A DNA stretch of 64,000 nucleotides from Macrolepiota albuminosa (taxonomy: Eukaryota; Basidiomycota; Agaricomycetes; Agaricales; Agaricaceae), in assembly GCA_027475525.1 (NCBI GenBank), contig JAMWFC010000092.1:496001-560000 (forward strand), in the 5' to 3' direction. Both the position numbers and the translations under genes were made by a program. Below are positions 40,538-55,318 of the stretch, piece after piece. Position 1 is the stretch's first letter. Each line of letters starts with the position of its first letter. The notes under the pieces are model-generated. The model made no database searches. It was not told the origin of the DNA and saw only the letters and a list, made by a program, of their open reading frames with translations.

Positions 40538-43049
40538 TATTTATTGAGTGGCCGAACGCTGGTCGTTCTTGACTGTTTTTCCTGGATATTTACTGGTGGT
40601 GTCTGCATTGTATTGTATGTGTTTGGATGTATCTGTATCGTATCTTGAAGAAATCAGTGATGCATCAGTGTCAACATGAAACGAGTCAATAGGAGAGTGC
40701 CCATGCTTCTCTTACGATAATCTCGCTCGCTTTGTTCGTAAGTCGTGTAATTAATCTCCTCATTACCCTCTTCATTATCATTACAATCGTGAAACCTTAA
40801 AAATGCAAAGCCGCGTATCCAAACTTTTCTCGATTGAGTCTTTGACTTGGCTGCGACGTGTCGGTACCTAAATTGACGAATCTAGAATCTTTTTGGTCTA
40901 GATCATCAGCATTGAACGAATATTGAGCACTAACTCACGTATCGGCAAATATACTTGACATTATAATTCGTGTTTCATAACCTATGAACAATTTTTCTCC
41001 AAGACAGTCACCGTAGAAGCATTCGTGAGAGGAAAATATGGTCGCCGATCGGCATAGCACCACGCTATTTCAAGAGTCTAACCAGGTTAAAAGCGGCGCC
41101 CAGGATGTCATTTATGTCAAGACCATCCGACCACAGGACCTGTAGTCGCGTGATACGGAAGAATACACGAGTCCAAACTCGGCCATGTGTGAAATTTGTA
41201 GAGGGGCTAGTCTGAAGTCAAAATAGATAGAGGGTAACTGAACAGTGAAAACCTTACGATCAGGTCGGTTGGGAAGAAAAAGTTTTGCGAAATCCTTGTT
41301 CAACCGAGTGGAACAAACCAAAATTTCCAAATCAATCAAATCAAACGTAGTTCGGCCACGCGTCGTGCTTGCCGCTGACAAGCCAGCTGCGCTTTTTCTT
41401 GACGGAAAGGGATGATACCGTTTCGAGTGTTTAGGCTAAACGGCGATATTGTGGAGTTTGAATTGATTTCTTCTGGACTGTCCTGTGCTTATCGAGTCTT
41501 GATTTGTGCACCGCAATTAGCTCTTGTTAGTCTGGGAAGTATCTCACACCACACAGTAGTAACAGGTGCATGGAAGGCTTTCCAATGTTCTTCGTTGAGA
41601 GGGTTCATGGAAACTTAAGGAGCCTGAAATGAGTTTCTTCAATTGAATGGAAAAAAAAGAAAAGAAAATAAACGAAATCCAAAATAGCTATAGCCTATTT
41701 ATTTTCAAAATAATCACACACACCTTCACGAGTTTCTGCAGAATCACAACCTTTGAAGCATACATAATAAGAGGTCTGATGGTTGATGCTAATCAGCGCT
41801 CAAGCGCATATATCATTCTTGAGTTTCGCGGCTCTATGATCAATTCACATCCATGCATGGCCTGTCGATGTATGTGGCAGTTCTTGGACAATTCCAGCTG
41901 TCTGTCCACTCAAGACCACACAATCCGTCCTCGGTTATTGAAATACCCTGTTTCTAACTTGTTTTAAGCACTTAAGTATAGTCTTTGACTATGAACTGCT
42001 CTAAACCCTGATTGACGAGTCTACAAAAGCCCATCGCGAATCAGAAGTGCTTTCACAAGGTGACACTGATGCCTATATTGACTGATTTTGACTAACCTGG
42101 ATATTAACAGCCTGGAAATGGCTTGATTTGGCGCGATCCAGGGACACATTGGAATTACATGCAGAGACTTGGCGGCGAGCTAAGATGCTTGAGGGACTTC
42201 TGGACGATTTACGGGACATCATCTTCACGTAAACGGACCGGTATCCGGAGTATGGCGCCTCGAAAGGTTCGGGCGACAATCAATAACTGCTCCGCGGTAC
42301 AAGGGTCACGGTAAGTAAGGACCACGTGAGCCTTTACAAATGACTCCGAGATGTCGGTGTATAAGCAAAGATAGATGAAAAAAGCAAGAGTAAAGACAGT
42401 ATCAATCTCATGTCAAGTCGAGATGGTAACCAGAAAGAAAACGCATGGAGTGATGTCGGCTGTATGCCTCCATACTAACCTCCTTTGTTTTGATTCTGGG
42501 AGCTTTAATTCAAGGATGAATATTGACGAGGTGCCGTACTTGATAAGGGAGCTGAGATTGTTTGAGACAATCGATTAGTGTACAGTGGACAAGGAGCGTC
42601 CAACCGACAAACCTTAAGATTTTGTCGCCGCTTGAATCTCGACTGGGGTTAGAAAGTTATTTAAAAACATAGGAAAACATATACACTAATGGAGATAAGT
42701 ATATACTTCTTGGGGTTGCTTCGGATTCTTGACAATGATTCTATGCTTAGCAGGTTGCCATCTGATGTTCTCACCTCAAGCTCAAGTGTGGACCTGTAAA
42801 CACTCGTACGTAAGACCTAAAGAACCCAGCTGTTTCTTGAACCCCTAGTCAGGGAACCTGTCCCGAAAACTTTTACAAAGCAGTCCTCAAGAAATATTGT
42901 GATAGATCCCCCTTGATCGATGGACTGACACAAGTTGGTCAGGTTTTCTTCCCGCCATCGGCCCAAACTAACCACCGACATACCATTAGTACTGTGCGGT
43001 GATCATCAAAGGTATAGCGTTTCCTGTTATACTGAGTGGAAATCGAAAA
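40538..43049. other. Gene-poor interval with one exon-like fragment
   Basis: Most of this 2.5 kb has no supported gene. A plus-strand exon-like piece at about 42,111-42,229 follows a good acceptor (ttaacag) and precedes a gtaaac donor; it encodes a helical stretch with LARSRDTLELHAETWRRAK. No start, partner exons or family could be established, so it may be a gene remnant. Confidence 0.35.
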
Positions 43050-46000
43050 ATGCTGCCATCACAAGGAAGATCTCTTACCAAAGACCCCGAGTCAACCACG
43101 GATAGTATCACTCCTTCGTGTTCGCCATCCTCGACGTTCGTCCACAGTTCGTGCTCCATTTTGAATTCTTCTTCGGTACTTACTAGGCCTTATGAGTAGG
43201 TCAAGATAGTGTTGTGCCTTTGCAGAAACAACTCCCGGCAGCAAATCCCACAGACGTTTGGCTTTTGCCTCCGACCCACATCGCTTCATCAAGTGGATCC
43301 AATAGAGACATTCAACCTACAGCACCATCGAGTGTCTCCCACATGATAGGTCCTACGTCGACGTTTTATGATCAAAACACGACGGCGCAAGGCCAAGGGG
43401 ATAGTCAGTCACAATACCAACAATGGATTAACGATGCATATGGTAGCGGTCAGCGGCGCTCAAACCATCAGCAGTCGATGGTCCAACATTCAGCCCACCA
43501 CCGACCCGATACATATCAGCAACAACCTCAGTCATACCGACAGCACTCTCGTCACTCCACACATCCATCAGTCCAGTACGGTTACTCTCAACATACGCCT
43601 CCTCAGGCTTCTCACCCGCATTATGACAACTCTACACTAGGGGCGACCTCCAATCAATCTGATCTTGGTGGCCTAACGGCGGCAACAGGCGACAGCGCAT
43701 CATACCTGCACACCCCGTATGACCGCTATTTCTCCCATCCAAACTCACCGACTGGCACGAACACATCTGGCTTGAACGCGAGCCATCAAACATCCGAACT
43801 ATCGTACCAGCAACAGCATATACCTTCTCAGAATCACCGAAACCATGGGGTCCAAAATGCACAGTCTCAGTTCCAAATTCCTTCTTCTCAGTCCTTCATT
43901 TCCACACATACTACGATACCTTTTTCACATGAAGCCCTCAACCCTAGTACTCATCCTCAGTCTTCACACTCTTCGTCGCTCTCCCCTGCAGCGCAATCCT
44001 GGACAAATGAAATTTGCTCTAATAGTGCTATCTCCACTATGTCCTCGGTTTCAAAGGCTTCCTCAGACATCGGTTCCAAGATGTTCGGATCTTCGTCTTC
44101 GAAATCTACAGAGAGAAGATTACGGATGTCTACTCCCCCTCAAGGTACCCCGTTGTCACCTGGCAATGCGGCAAAAGCCTCCGCTAAACGCAAGCGCCCG
44201 AATCCGGGCCCCCAGGAGAGTGGCAGTGAGGAAGATGAAGTCGAGAACCCGTTCAACTCCGGTGGAATCAGTGTCGGGAGTGTGATTGGCGGCGGGTCAA
44301 GATCTCGACTGTGAGTCGTCGTTTTCTCGTGCTAAAGGTGGGGAATGCTTTATTGACGATGTTCCTCTCCTTATTTAAACACCTGCAATTTTATAATGAA
44401 CAACTGCGAACTCTGTCCGGGAACATCGACACTCCGGATCTTAATATTGGTTACTACCGCCTACATTACGCTGCGCGGGAACGCTTTACATCCGATGCGT
44501 TCGCTTTCGTCTGGCCCCGCGATAACGCCTTGTGGGATGGATCTGTTTTGTTTTGCTTTGTTTGTTCTTCCCTACCATTTTCTCTGACGATATTCTCTAA
44601 TTTGACCTACTCCACTCGTGGCGCTTCCATTCACCACCTGCTATCTTTCTTTTGGCTGATCGCTCGACTGTCTTCTGCAAATTGCCTGATCCGTCGTTTT
44701 CTAAATATGATCTGCACTGCCTCGCTCAATCGTTGCGGCTCATTTCTCCCCCCGTCATCAACCCCACACTCATCTTCAATGACTGACTCGCCTAATTGAT
44801 CCTCGCCGAATCTCATCACGGTGCTACGGGGAATTGACTTCGGACCCACAAAATTTCAATCTATCGCCCGGTGAATCTACACAATATACTTGATAGGCCC
44901 GGCGCGTGTACCCATTGCAAGAAACTCAAGGTATACCATTTCTCCAGTCCCTTTAGGAAACCTTACTCTGGATTGACGGCTCATATGTTATGTCATTCTC
45001 TTCGTTTGTTTCTTACTTTTTTTTTGAAAAATTTTCGGTGGCTGTCAAATCAATCGCTCTGTCCATCTTTTGAACTTTTCACGGTGATCGTGATTCTTAC
45101 TTTTTGTTGTCGGTGGTTACTTTTTACAGCTACGTCTCTATTCTCTTAACACCGCACCGCACTCCGCAAATCTTGACCTGATGCTTATTCTCCGAATTTG
45201 ACAGATGAAGTGTGATTTTCCAAAAGGCGACAATACATGTAGGAGATGCAAAACTGGCGGTCATTTTTGCATTGTCGAAGGAAGAAAGCCGAGAACGGCA
45301 CCCAAGTAAGTCTTAATCCTCACATTCATCATTTTCTATCTTTCGGCACTTTGTACTTGCGAAGGTCGTTTATCTTCTCCGGCATACTTACGTGATCATG
45401 TGAGAAGATCATGATCACCATTCTGACATATTGGAACCGCAGACTTTGTCTAATTGTACACGGGAGATGATGAATGCCTTGGCGCAGCTTCGTCCATCTG
45501 TTTAAATTCAGGCGTTTGAAAAGAACTACCTGATCACATCTCTCTGTTCCCTTTCTTTAAGATGTACTCTTCGTCAAATTCTTCCCTTGATTCTTTACCA
45601 TCGATTTCGTCTTCTTCAACGTCCTCTCTATCTTCCACCATGTCCTCGAACTTAGACTTACCGCTTTCTTTCGTCGCCTTTAGCAAACGCGAATATCTCC
45701 TCGCACAGATCAAACAGAAGGATGCGATTATTGAATCCCTTCTCAAACAGGTGAACAGTGCACATGACTATTACGATGGCATTATTCATCGCACTATGTC
45801 TAGCTGCATAACCCATATATCTCAACTCCTATTTCAATCGCGTCTTATCGGATGGCCACATCACCCTCGGACCAGAATAACAAGAACATCCTGGATTGGT
45901 TAGATCGCCTAAAATCTAGCGTTCGTTCTGCGGGTGGGAAAGCTGGACCTAGCGCTTTCAAGGACCCTCGTGACCCCAACAGCGGAGATGACGATTCCGA

Positions 46001-48874
46001 TACGGAGGAGACACACGCACAACGATTCGGTCTTGTGGCGCCTCCGGACGACGACGACAGCCAGACGGTCGGAGGCGAAGATGGCACAGCCGTAAATGAT
46101 AAGCTATCTTCTCTCCCGGATTCGGATACTCCCTTGGGCCTGATCGCGAATTTGAGCTTGAGCAACAATAAGTTGAAAGGCAAGAAAGATGTGAAGGAAA
46201 TAGACGAGAATCCGGACGATGACGATGTCGTATGTGCTGTTCCTTTAATTTTCCCTCCGTGTGCAAGAAATGAAACTGACCTCTCTTTTAGGGTGTTGCT
46301 AACGAAACATATTTCATGCCAGGTTTGCTATCCCGAATACATTACGTTCACATGACCTGATCATATTACGGTTTCAGGCCCTGCTACTGACCTTGGCATA
46401 CGGGCAACGTTAATCGAGCAACACAGCCCTCCTGAGATCTTGGTGCATGGATTAGTGACGCCTGGGGATGTAGATGCTCTCTTTGAGATGTTTGTCATAA
46501 CCCTCTTTTTGAGTCTTTTTACTTACATACTTTGACTTCGCTCAGATTTTTCAAACGCGTAAATGTGAGCATACCATGTCGGGCCTCTTCGTGCCATGTA
46601 GTAATTTGATCCTTCACAGCCTTTCGTTTCACTTTTGGATCCGAATATTCACACGCCGGCATCCACCTTTGCAAGATGTCCCTTCCTTTTTACCGTCAGT
46701 GAGTAATCAAGAGTTGATCTAACAAAAAAGCAATGACGGATCACATACACTTGTAGTCTGCGCTGTTTCATCAAGATTCTATACAGAAAAATCAGAGATC
46801 TATCCAATTGCTATGCATTTCGCGAAACATTCAGCAGCAAACGCTCTCATCGACGGATGGAAGTCTGTGGAACTTTGTCAGGCATATATCTTGATGAGCA
46901 TATACGCTGTCCCAGCGCGGAGATGGGAAGAGGACAGGAGTTGGCTCTATACTGGTCTAGCAATAAGGTAACTCCGACGACACCTCAACTCTAATTTGAA
47001 TGACAACTTAGTGCTATTCAGGATTGCCACCGATCTCAATCTCCACCAGGTTTCTACAACCAAACCACAGAATGAGAAGCAAGAAAGGGAAATCTTGAAT
47101 CGAACAAGAGTCTGGATGATTTGCTCTAATTTGGACCGTTCAACAGCAACACAGTTTGGCAAGCCGTCCACTATCAAGGAGGATTAGTTGGTCACCTTTT
47201 CGTAAACACGCTTTCTTGCGGAACTAAACATTTGCTTTGCAGTATCATGCGGAACGCAAAGGAATGGTACAAGAAGTCGAAATACAACCTTTATGTAAGA
47301 ACCTTCGTTCAATTGCCGACTTGTAGCAACTGACATTTCCAACTGATGCTAGTACGATGTACATCTATGCGCACATTCAGCCCTTTTACGAATCATGGCC
47401 AAATCCCATGACGAGATATTCAGCGACCCATCTTCACCAACTGGTCTCAATAGGGTATTCTTGACCTACCCCTCTATATGAACCCAACTCATTTAAATCA
47501 TTTATAGCGGGTGGATTTCCGTACAGTGACCATGGACCACGACGCACAATTGATAAGATATCAGGAGGAATGGACGCAACGGTTTTCTGAACATTCCGAT
47601 CTCACTGGTAGGATCAATGCCTATGCACATTCCATTATTCTCACCATGTAGGGTTCCAGATGGAGGTTGTGCCTTCCGATGTAGTTTGTTACCATTGTAC
47701 GCTCATTACCTTCCACCTTTTGCACGAAGTCTGACCTTTCTCAAAGTCTCGTGGAATATTCGCGCCTCGTGATGTTTTCATTCGGATTTCAACAAGCATA
47801 CCAACGTGGCATTGAGCCGAGAGATAATATATATTTTAGCAAGGTACAGGTTTTGACGAACAGACCCTGTGGAAACCGTTCTGATCTCTCCATAGTGTCT
47901 GGACGCTGCTAAATCTGTCATACGTAATATGGTCGAAACTCTGGCCCCAACAGGATATATGCGTTATGCACCTGATGGTATGTTGTTCGGGTTCTTATGC
48001 TGAAACCTGTTCACCTTCAGGGCAGGGCATTTTATCTTCGCTTCTTTTGCTTCAGCTTTCCTTCTTAAGGTATGTGGTTGATTGCAGCAGCGGTAATACA
48101 GGAATGTTCATATGATATCTCCAAGATTCTCAAACCTGAATTTTCCAACCTCCTGTCGAAGGAGCAGGAGACTGAAGCCTTTGACTTAATTGGACGACTT
48201 ATCCAAACTTTGAGCTCTCCTGAAATTGCAATCGACGATCGTCATACTCCGAAGCTCTATGCGCGTTTCCTTGCTGGCCTCCTGTCACGCCACAGGCGAG
48301 ATGGGGCGACTGTGGGACGCCTCCACCCACACCCCCCACCAAGCAGCAACACGCCATCCCGCGACGTTGCGCATGCCTCTTCCGCCTCGACCTTTTCTGT
48401 TCGCTCCCCTCAAGATGACGGCAGTTCAACTCAGGTTTCTAGTTTGAAATCTTCTTTCCAGCAAGATAGGAAGATGGACACAACTCCTATTTATCAGCCA
48501 GAAGCTACTTTTTCAGCTGCAACTGGACCAATTCATTTTGGTAGCAACGTTGGCATTGCGTCATTTGGAAGCGGGATGTCTGATGAGGAGATGCTTGCGG
48601 CGATGCAGACGCTTGAGAATCCGGCCTGGTGGGAGAATATGATGATGCCTGGGTAAACCAATCTTTTCTTAGTTGGTCTGGTCAACAAATTGATTCTTGC
48701 AGATTTTCGTGGCCAGATGCGGCGTCGTCCCCCAGCAGCAACGGCAATTCTCCACAGGTATCATATTCTCAAACGGTATATTCCCCGTCAGCACCGTATC
48801 CTATTCAATACCACAATGTTCCTACTGTAGGGGCTATCAACATGCTCCAGACCACGCAAGTGGGTTTGTATTAG
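43050..48874 (+). CDS. PRIB-like Zn(II)2Cys6 transcription factor with fungal-specific regulatory domain
   Basis: Exons from 43050-43175, 43226-44310, 44897-44930, 45205-45305, 45684-45750, 45804-46229, 46292-46322, 46378 onward, with the last exon ending at 48,874. A long Gln/Ser/His-rich N-terminus precedes the zinc cluster C-x2-C-x6-C-x8-C-x2-C-x6-C (ACTHCKKLKMKC...CRRCKTGGHFC), which is itself split by an intron. A coiled-coil dimerisation helix follows (YLLAQIKQKDAIIESLLKQ), then LHNPYISTPIS, LGLIANLSL and the fungal_trans middle region (PFLFTVICAVSSRFYTE, LSGR-like RIATDLNLH). The end (WWENMMMPGFSWPD) matches PRIB of Lentinula edodes as I remember it. It probably regulates development, but its targets cannot be told from sequence. 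Confidence 0.82.
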
Positions 48875-51296
48875 AAATTTTGTTGCATATTCATCGTTAG
48901 ACCCTTTACCTCTCGCGCATCACGGACTTTTTCCGGTCAATCTACTGTATCAGAACCCCTACAGTAATGCGATCTCCACGATATGGGTTTCTACATGTAG
49001 TAGAATTGGTGCGCTAAGACCCTGTCGAGCTGAGCATCGAGCATCTGCGATATAACTTCTTCCCTGGAAGCCACTAGTACTCTGTGCCTACGCTAGCTTC
49101 GAAATGCCTACCCAGAGCTCGCTGTGCCAGAGAATACATTACGTCCATCCTGTAGCTCTAAGCGCTTCAATTTCGAGGAAGCGATATCTATCTTCGAACA
49201 AACTGAAAGCATACTCAGCGCTCATAGAAACTTTGGCGAGGGACCGTCCGTGACAGTATCATGCAGGGCTGCTCCGAGATACCATGAGCATATGTACAAA
49301 GACGAAGAGAGACGGCCTTGATGTTCACTGTGGACTGATGTATTTGTACATCCAATTGCATCTTATCCTAGGTACTTCTAAAGAGAATACTCACACGGAA
49401 AAGGGATATACAGGACGAAGGATATGAAAAAAAAGCTTGAGTATATTATGAAGGTCGTCGATCAGATCCCATCATACAAGAGCTTGATAATGTCATGGGG
49501 CCCGTTGTCGAGACATCCAAGGAAAGAAAGGCGAACGAGGGCTTCATGAACGAACTAGCTTTTCACGACGTTGGGACAGACGGACTCGTTCGGATGTTTG
49601 TTGCATTGACCATCTTTCACCCATAGCCCGATTCCCTTGGGATGCATTTGTCCAAGTATACACAATCGCGTCCGGAGACAACATGAGTAGGTATGGGCCG
49701 TTGCAGTAACTGTGACGATTAGGCGATCTTATTCAACAGTTTCGGCCAATTGCGGGTTGCAAAGGGGAATATTGGAATGGTGATTGCCCGCGTCGCTGCT
49801 TCCATAATCGTTGAGCTCAATGCCAGAATCTGAAGGCGAGTCATTGCGGCTGTCAGACTTGGACATAAGATTCTGCCCAGATGTTGAGCGAGAGTAGTGG
49901 TCATACTACTGTTTTTTAATCCGAATACTAGGTCCCGACAAGTTGGGATCCAGAAACAAGTATCGCCCGAGTATCAATATAACGACAGGTTTGGTATTAA
50001 GCTCGTGAGAGCTCTGGAAAGCCTAATACAGTCGAACCTAATCAATATTAATGGCTCCAATAACCCATAATCCCCTTGGATTTCGGCTCCGACCAGCTTG
50101 TATGTGATCCTACAATGAGACCTCCACTAATCCATAATCATGAAAAGCTTAGCCCTGCCTTCCACATCAATTGCATAACCATCCTTAGCTGAAAATATAT
50201 GAATGTTTCTAACTTACAAAGACTGCATTTGTAGAGACTGCAATAGACTTGTTGCTGGTAAAGACAGGATAAACCATGATTTCTGTCACTATGGGAATCA
50301 TCATTCGTTGTCTCAGACAACGAACTTGTCTGAGAATGTGCCGTGAGCAAAAGGCAACAAACATCAGCGAATCCCTTCTTCTTTTTTTAAAAAAAAAAGA
50401 GCAAAGGAACCAGTCAACACCGGGATGGTAACAATGTGATATCAAGCGGCTTGGGAGGAAATGCGACTCTTAAAACAGGAGCAGGACTGAGCATACTCGA
50501 AGAGGCAATTAGTATTTGATGAACGGCGAAGAGGAAGGAAGTATCACATAGCCGATGACCATCGAAAGTTGATTCATTCCACTGCAAGCTACAGTCGAAC
50601 TTGTCATAACCCACTGTCAAGACCGAAACTTATGGGTATGGAAGATTTCAGAACAGAACGGGTTGCTCGTTTCTTTTTCACCAATACAGGTAATCACCTG
50701 TTCAACCATGACCGCAGCAGCGACACACAGTGACAAGAACAGTGCAATATACTGCTCTTCATATAACCTCTTATGTATGTTTTACTCTCGATTTGTATGT
50801 GAACGGGTTCACAACCAATAGAATCACTCCATCAAAATACACCTGCAAGGTTTTCCCACGAGTAGATCAGGACCGCCAAGATTTTAGGCAATTTCAGCCG
50901 AACTTTTGACTGTTTACTGTGCTTGTATCTCACCCCCCCTGGGTTTCAAAATCGGGTGTTTGCTATTTTTGTCATGTTCGATCGTCTGCAACTGTAGTTA
51001 AGATCAGTTACTTGCTGCTAGATCACAGAGCCGAAATGAAAAGCCCTCTGTAAACTTTTTCGGTTCGTTTGGAGGATATTGACATTACTTCCACGGAAAT
51101 CACAGAGCCGAAATGAAAAGCCCTCTGTAAACTTTTTCGGTTCGTTTGGAGGATATTGACATTACTTCCACGGAAACCCCGTGGACAAGCCGTGGCACTG
51201 CTGTATATATATATATATCCCACGGTTATGAGTCTTACGGCGATCCTGTGTCTTTCAGTCCTCTCTACTTGTCACTCCTTCAACAAAGTCTCCAAC
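48875..51296. other. Gene-free interval
   Basis: About 2.4 kb between the regulator and the SulP transporter without a supported gene. It holds poly(T)/poly(A) runs near 50,390 and, at its right end, a 77-bp tandem duplication followed by a short (TA)n tract near 51,205. Confidence 0.5.
51022..51175. repeat. 77-bp tandem duplication (assembly join)
   Basis: 51022-51098 is repeated at 51099-51175 just upstream of the SulP transporter gene, in non-transposon DNA. Confidence 0.9.
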
Positions 51297-54200
51297 ATGT
51301 CCCTTTTGTCGACTTTATCTACGGGAAACGGGCCTGAAGACCTGGAGAGCGAGGGCTTACCCAGACCCCTTAATCCGTCGTGCAGCCCTGATTGTGCATC
51401 TTCGAGAGCACACAAGCCCACATGCATAGTTATTCCCACTCTCACAACCGCGCCACAAACATCTACATCCTCTGTAATTACAGAAACGACCGCTCTTATT
51501 CGGCGGTATTGTCACCGACACCGCCATGGTACAACACCCAATCACATACACCCATGCTGCCGAATTCAAATTCGAACACGACTACGACGTCTCAAGGTGG
51601 TGTGCCGAATATCATCCCGCACATTATCCCGCACGTTCTTAAAATCGTGATTAAGAGTATGCCCCCCGTTCTTCTTGGGTGCCTGCTCAACATCCTGGAT
51701 GGAGTCTCCTGTACGTTACCGATCTCCTTTATATAGCTGTGCCATCCCACTTCACTTCATTGCCTAAATATAGATTGAGACTGACTTGGATTGATTCTCA
51801 AACAGATGGTATGATCCTGTTCCCTGGTACGGGTGTTTTTTCGGAACTTGGTCCAATAGGCGTCACAATGTTCTTTCTCTCGTGAGTATCCACGGTTTAT
51901 TGATCCATTATGCCAGCATTCAACAACTCGTCACTTATTGCGTAATTTTGCTAATTTGTCTCTGGCACGTGGTCACACCTTGTCATCTTTAGCACAACCC
52001 TCGGACAATTAGCATACACATGCGGGGGAAGTGCGTTCGCAGGCGCGAATGGAAGTATGATGATAGAAGTTATCGTAGGTCTTTTTTCCAACCGCTCGAC
52101 TTTAGAATACTTCCCTCGCAAACTCTAACTTTTTTTGTCACAGCCCTTCTTCCACACTATCGCAACCAATATTCAATCCCAGATTGGGGAGGACAATCCG
52201 CATGAAGTTATAGCCACTACACTGGCTGCGTTCACTCTCAGCTCCTTTTTGTCAGGCACGTCCAATCTTCTCTTCAAAGATGGATCAACGGAACCAATTT
52301 TTTCACATAATGCAGGGTTGGCATTTTTTACCCTAGGTGCACTCAAACTTGGCACTTTAATGGACTCGTTTCCGAAACACATTCTCATTGGGTACGTACA
52401 CTTGTCGATTATACTCGCGTTCAAATTATCCCATTGAAAAAAAAATCAGATGCATAGGCGGCGTAGGCGCATTCCTCATACAAACAGGATTTACGGTATC
52501 TCTCCGAATAGACGATGACAAATTCAAAGGGAATTGGGGAACATTGGAGATGATGTTCTTGAATAGGAGGAACTTTGTGTTATGGGTTGTGCCTTTGGTT
52601 CTCGCAGTGTCGTTGAGGGTTGTGACGAGTAGGTGGAAACATCAATTGATCTTTCCTATCTGTGAGTTACAATGCTTCCTTACTTTCCTTCTTCATTTGG
52701 ACATTTGATTTTGCTTGTGACTTTTTCCCCATGGAGATGTTTTTTCCGTGTTCTCATGTCTTTGACGTTCTATTTCCGAGGCATCGGTTACTGATGTTTC
52801 GGTACTAATACTGGTCTGAATCTGGGACAGATTTTCTCATCATACCGGTCCTCTTCTACATCGGAGTCGCAGCGGTTGGCGCTGACCTCTCAGACCTACG
52901 CAAAGGAGGATGGATCTTCGATATGGGGTCCGCAAAATCTCCAGCATGGTACAAATTGTACTCTTATTTTGGTAAGTCTCTTTCCTTCCGTTAATGCAAG
53001 GCGCTACTTTCCTCTCATTCTCTCACCCCCTGATGGGCGATTGTTCCGAATCGGTTACTTACGTACGTATCTACCTAGATCTTCAAGCCATTCGGTTCGG
53101 GGTGCTGTGGGGTACTCTTCCGACACAGTTTGTGTTGTGAGTGGGGTTCTTTTTTGTGTTTGAAAGTGTGGAGGCTGATTGGGGGTTTGTGATGTGTAGG
53201 CTGTTTTTCAATATCCTGCATCCACCGCTAAATGTTCCAGCTTTGTGTGCGTTATTGTTGCTTCTTAAAAAACCAGAATTCACGGCATTGAATAGCTATA
53301 TCCCTGAAAGAAGATGTCGATGCAGATAAGGAACTTGTTGGTCATGGATATTCAAACATTCTTTCCGCTCTGTTTGGCACGGTGTATGTTTAGAGTACCT
53401 TTTCTTACAAGGTCGACGTCTAACATTTTTTGACAGACCAAACTACCTCGTTTATGTCAATACAATTTTGTGAGTACCGAGTGCGTTGGATAATTGGTCA
53501 TCTCTTAGCTATCCTGTTGAAAAGATTCTATCGTGTCGGTGGTGGTAGCAGAATCGCTGGATTTTTGCTCGCTGTCATGACGGCAGTTTTGGTGGTCATC
53601 GGAACAGGTCCTATCGCATATATTCGTAAGTTCTGTTCTCTGTCACTGTTGGACTTGTGCAACTGATCTGATCTATACTTACAGCGGTTATGGTTGTCGG
53701 TGCCTTGGTTTTCGTTCTCGGCATTGATCTCGTCACTGAGGCGGTTTGGGACACGCGGAAACAAACTACCAGGTAACGCCCAATGTCTCTCGCGATGATA
53801 AAGTAGAGACTGTAATCTGTTGGACATTAGGACCGAGTATATTACAATTGTCGGAATCATTGTTGTCATGATTGTATGGGACTTTGTTATGGGCGTCCTA
53901 TGTGGCATCATTGCTAGCTGTGAGTATTTATTAAACATCTTTCTTCTTTTTTTCATGAAGTCCTTGATCCATCGCTTCACAGGTTTTTTCTTTGTCGTCC
54001 AAAACTCGCAACGGCAAAGTATACGTTCTCTTCATACGGCAGAGACCGCTATGTCGACAGTTCGAAGACCAGGCCATCAGCGTGACTATCTCCGCGAAGC
54101 ATTGAAACGAGCAACGATTGTCAGACTTCAAGGTTCTTATTTCATTTTATAGAAATTGAAGACTTTTTTAAGTGCTCGCGATGCCCAACTCTAGGTTTTC

Positions 54201-55318
54201 TCTTCTTTGGAAACATATTCCATATCGAGGATACAGTTCGAAAAGCTGTGGATGGCTTCGAATGCCATTATAATACTGTCAATTTTCTTATCCTCGACCT
54301 CACACTTGTGGCGGGCGTGGATATGTCCTCGTCAGGAGCATTCGCACGGATACACCGTTATCTGTCAAGAAAGGCAGCGACGATGGTGTTTTGTGGGTTC
54401 TGTAGAGACTCGGCAGTGGCAAAGGCGTTGGAGAGCGTGAATGTTCTTGATGCTCACAATGTTGAACATTTTCCAACATTTAACGATGCCATGGAGTGTG
54501 AGTTGTCTCGATGGTGGTTTTTTGAATCTCATATTTTGTGTCATGAACAGGGACTGAGAATGCGTATCTTTGCATGGCACAGAAGTATGAGGTCACATCA
54601 ACCGGTGTGTAAAGTAGTTTGTTCTTTATCGGCGGTCATATGATTGTAGGGTAGCTCTTCCTGGACGACACGATCATGGATACGATACATTCGAAGCACA
54701 AGCGTTAACAAGTGGCCATAGGACGATTGCCAATGGTCAGCACATTTCAATCATATATCGATTATAAGTCTCAATTCTCTCAGGAAAATACAGAATTGAA
54801 GGCTTGCAGGAAAATCCAGATGAACCCCTCAACACCCTTATCAAGGCATTCTCTTCCTTTGATGACATTGATGTCGACCTCTTCCGGCCCATGAGCAAGT
54901 ATCTTGAACATTTATGTCTTCCTGAAGGCCACGTGCTGTGGAAACAAGACGACGCTCCGGATGGGTTGTATATCATCGAGTCTGGTGTCCTGAGAGCCTC
55001 ATACAGGTTTGCTGAGCACATACAACATGTCGAGGAATCAATGGTGTCGGGGACTCTTTCTGGTGAATTATCGGCTTTGTCGGCTCTTCCTAGGAATGCC
55101 ACTGTTGTTGCGGAACGTGATGTGACGTTGTGGAAGTTGAGCACCGAGAATCTCATCCGTCTTGAGGTGGAGGAACCTAGGCTGGCGATGTGTTTCCTTC
55201 GGCTTGTTCTCAAAGGTTTGTTCCCTGTCTAGTTTCTCGCTGTTTCGGGGACTTACAATGGTCAGCTGCAAAATTCGATTACGACACCCTACTTTCGGCG
55301 TTGGCGTCACGACAATAG
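51297..55318 (+). CDS. SulP-family transporter with STAS and cyclic-nucleotide-binding-like domains (Ygr125w/Vsb1 type)
   Basis: A gene of a dozen or more exons. The SulP core begins at about 51,660 (LLNILDGVSYGMILFPGTGVF after splicing) and includes GGSAFAGANGSMMIEVI, FFHTIATNI, LMDSFPKHILIGCIGGVG, FYIGVAAVGADLSDLR and FALFGTVPNYLVY-like sequence. A STAS domain follows (LILDLTLVAGVDMSSSGAF, FPTFNDAMEW), then a cNMP-binding-fold domain (LCLPEGHVLWKQDDAPDGLYIIESG, GTLSGELSALSALPRNATVVA). This three-part order is that of the yeast vacuolar protein Ygr125w/Vsb1, implicated in vacuolar storage of basic amino acids. The last exon ends DTLLSALASRQ. The exact start and the first intron are uncertain. 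Confidence 0.85.

Noticed and set aside
44311..44799. 162-codon ORF inside the long intron of the PRIB-like gene
   Set aside because: The flanking exons join in phase without it and it shows no family features.
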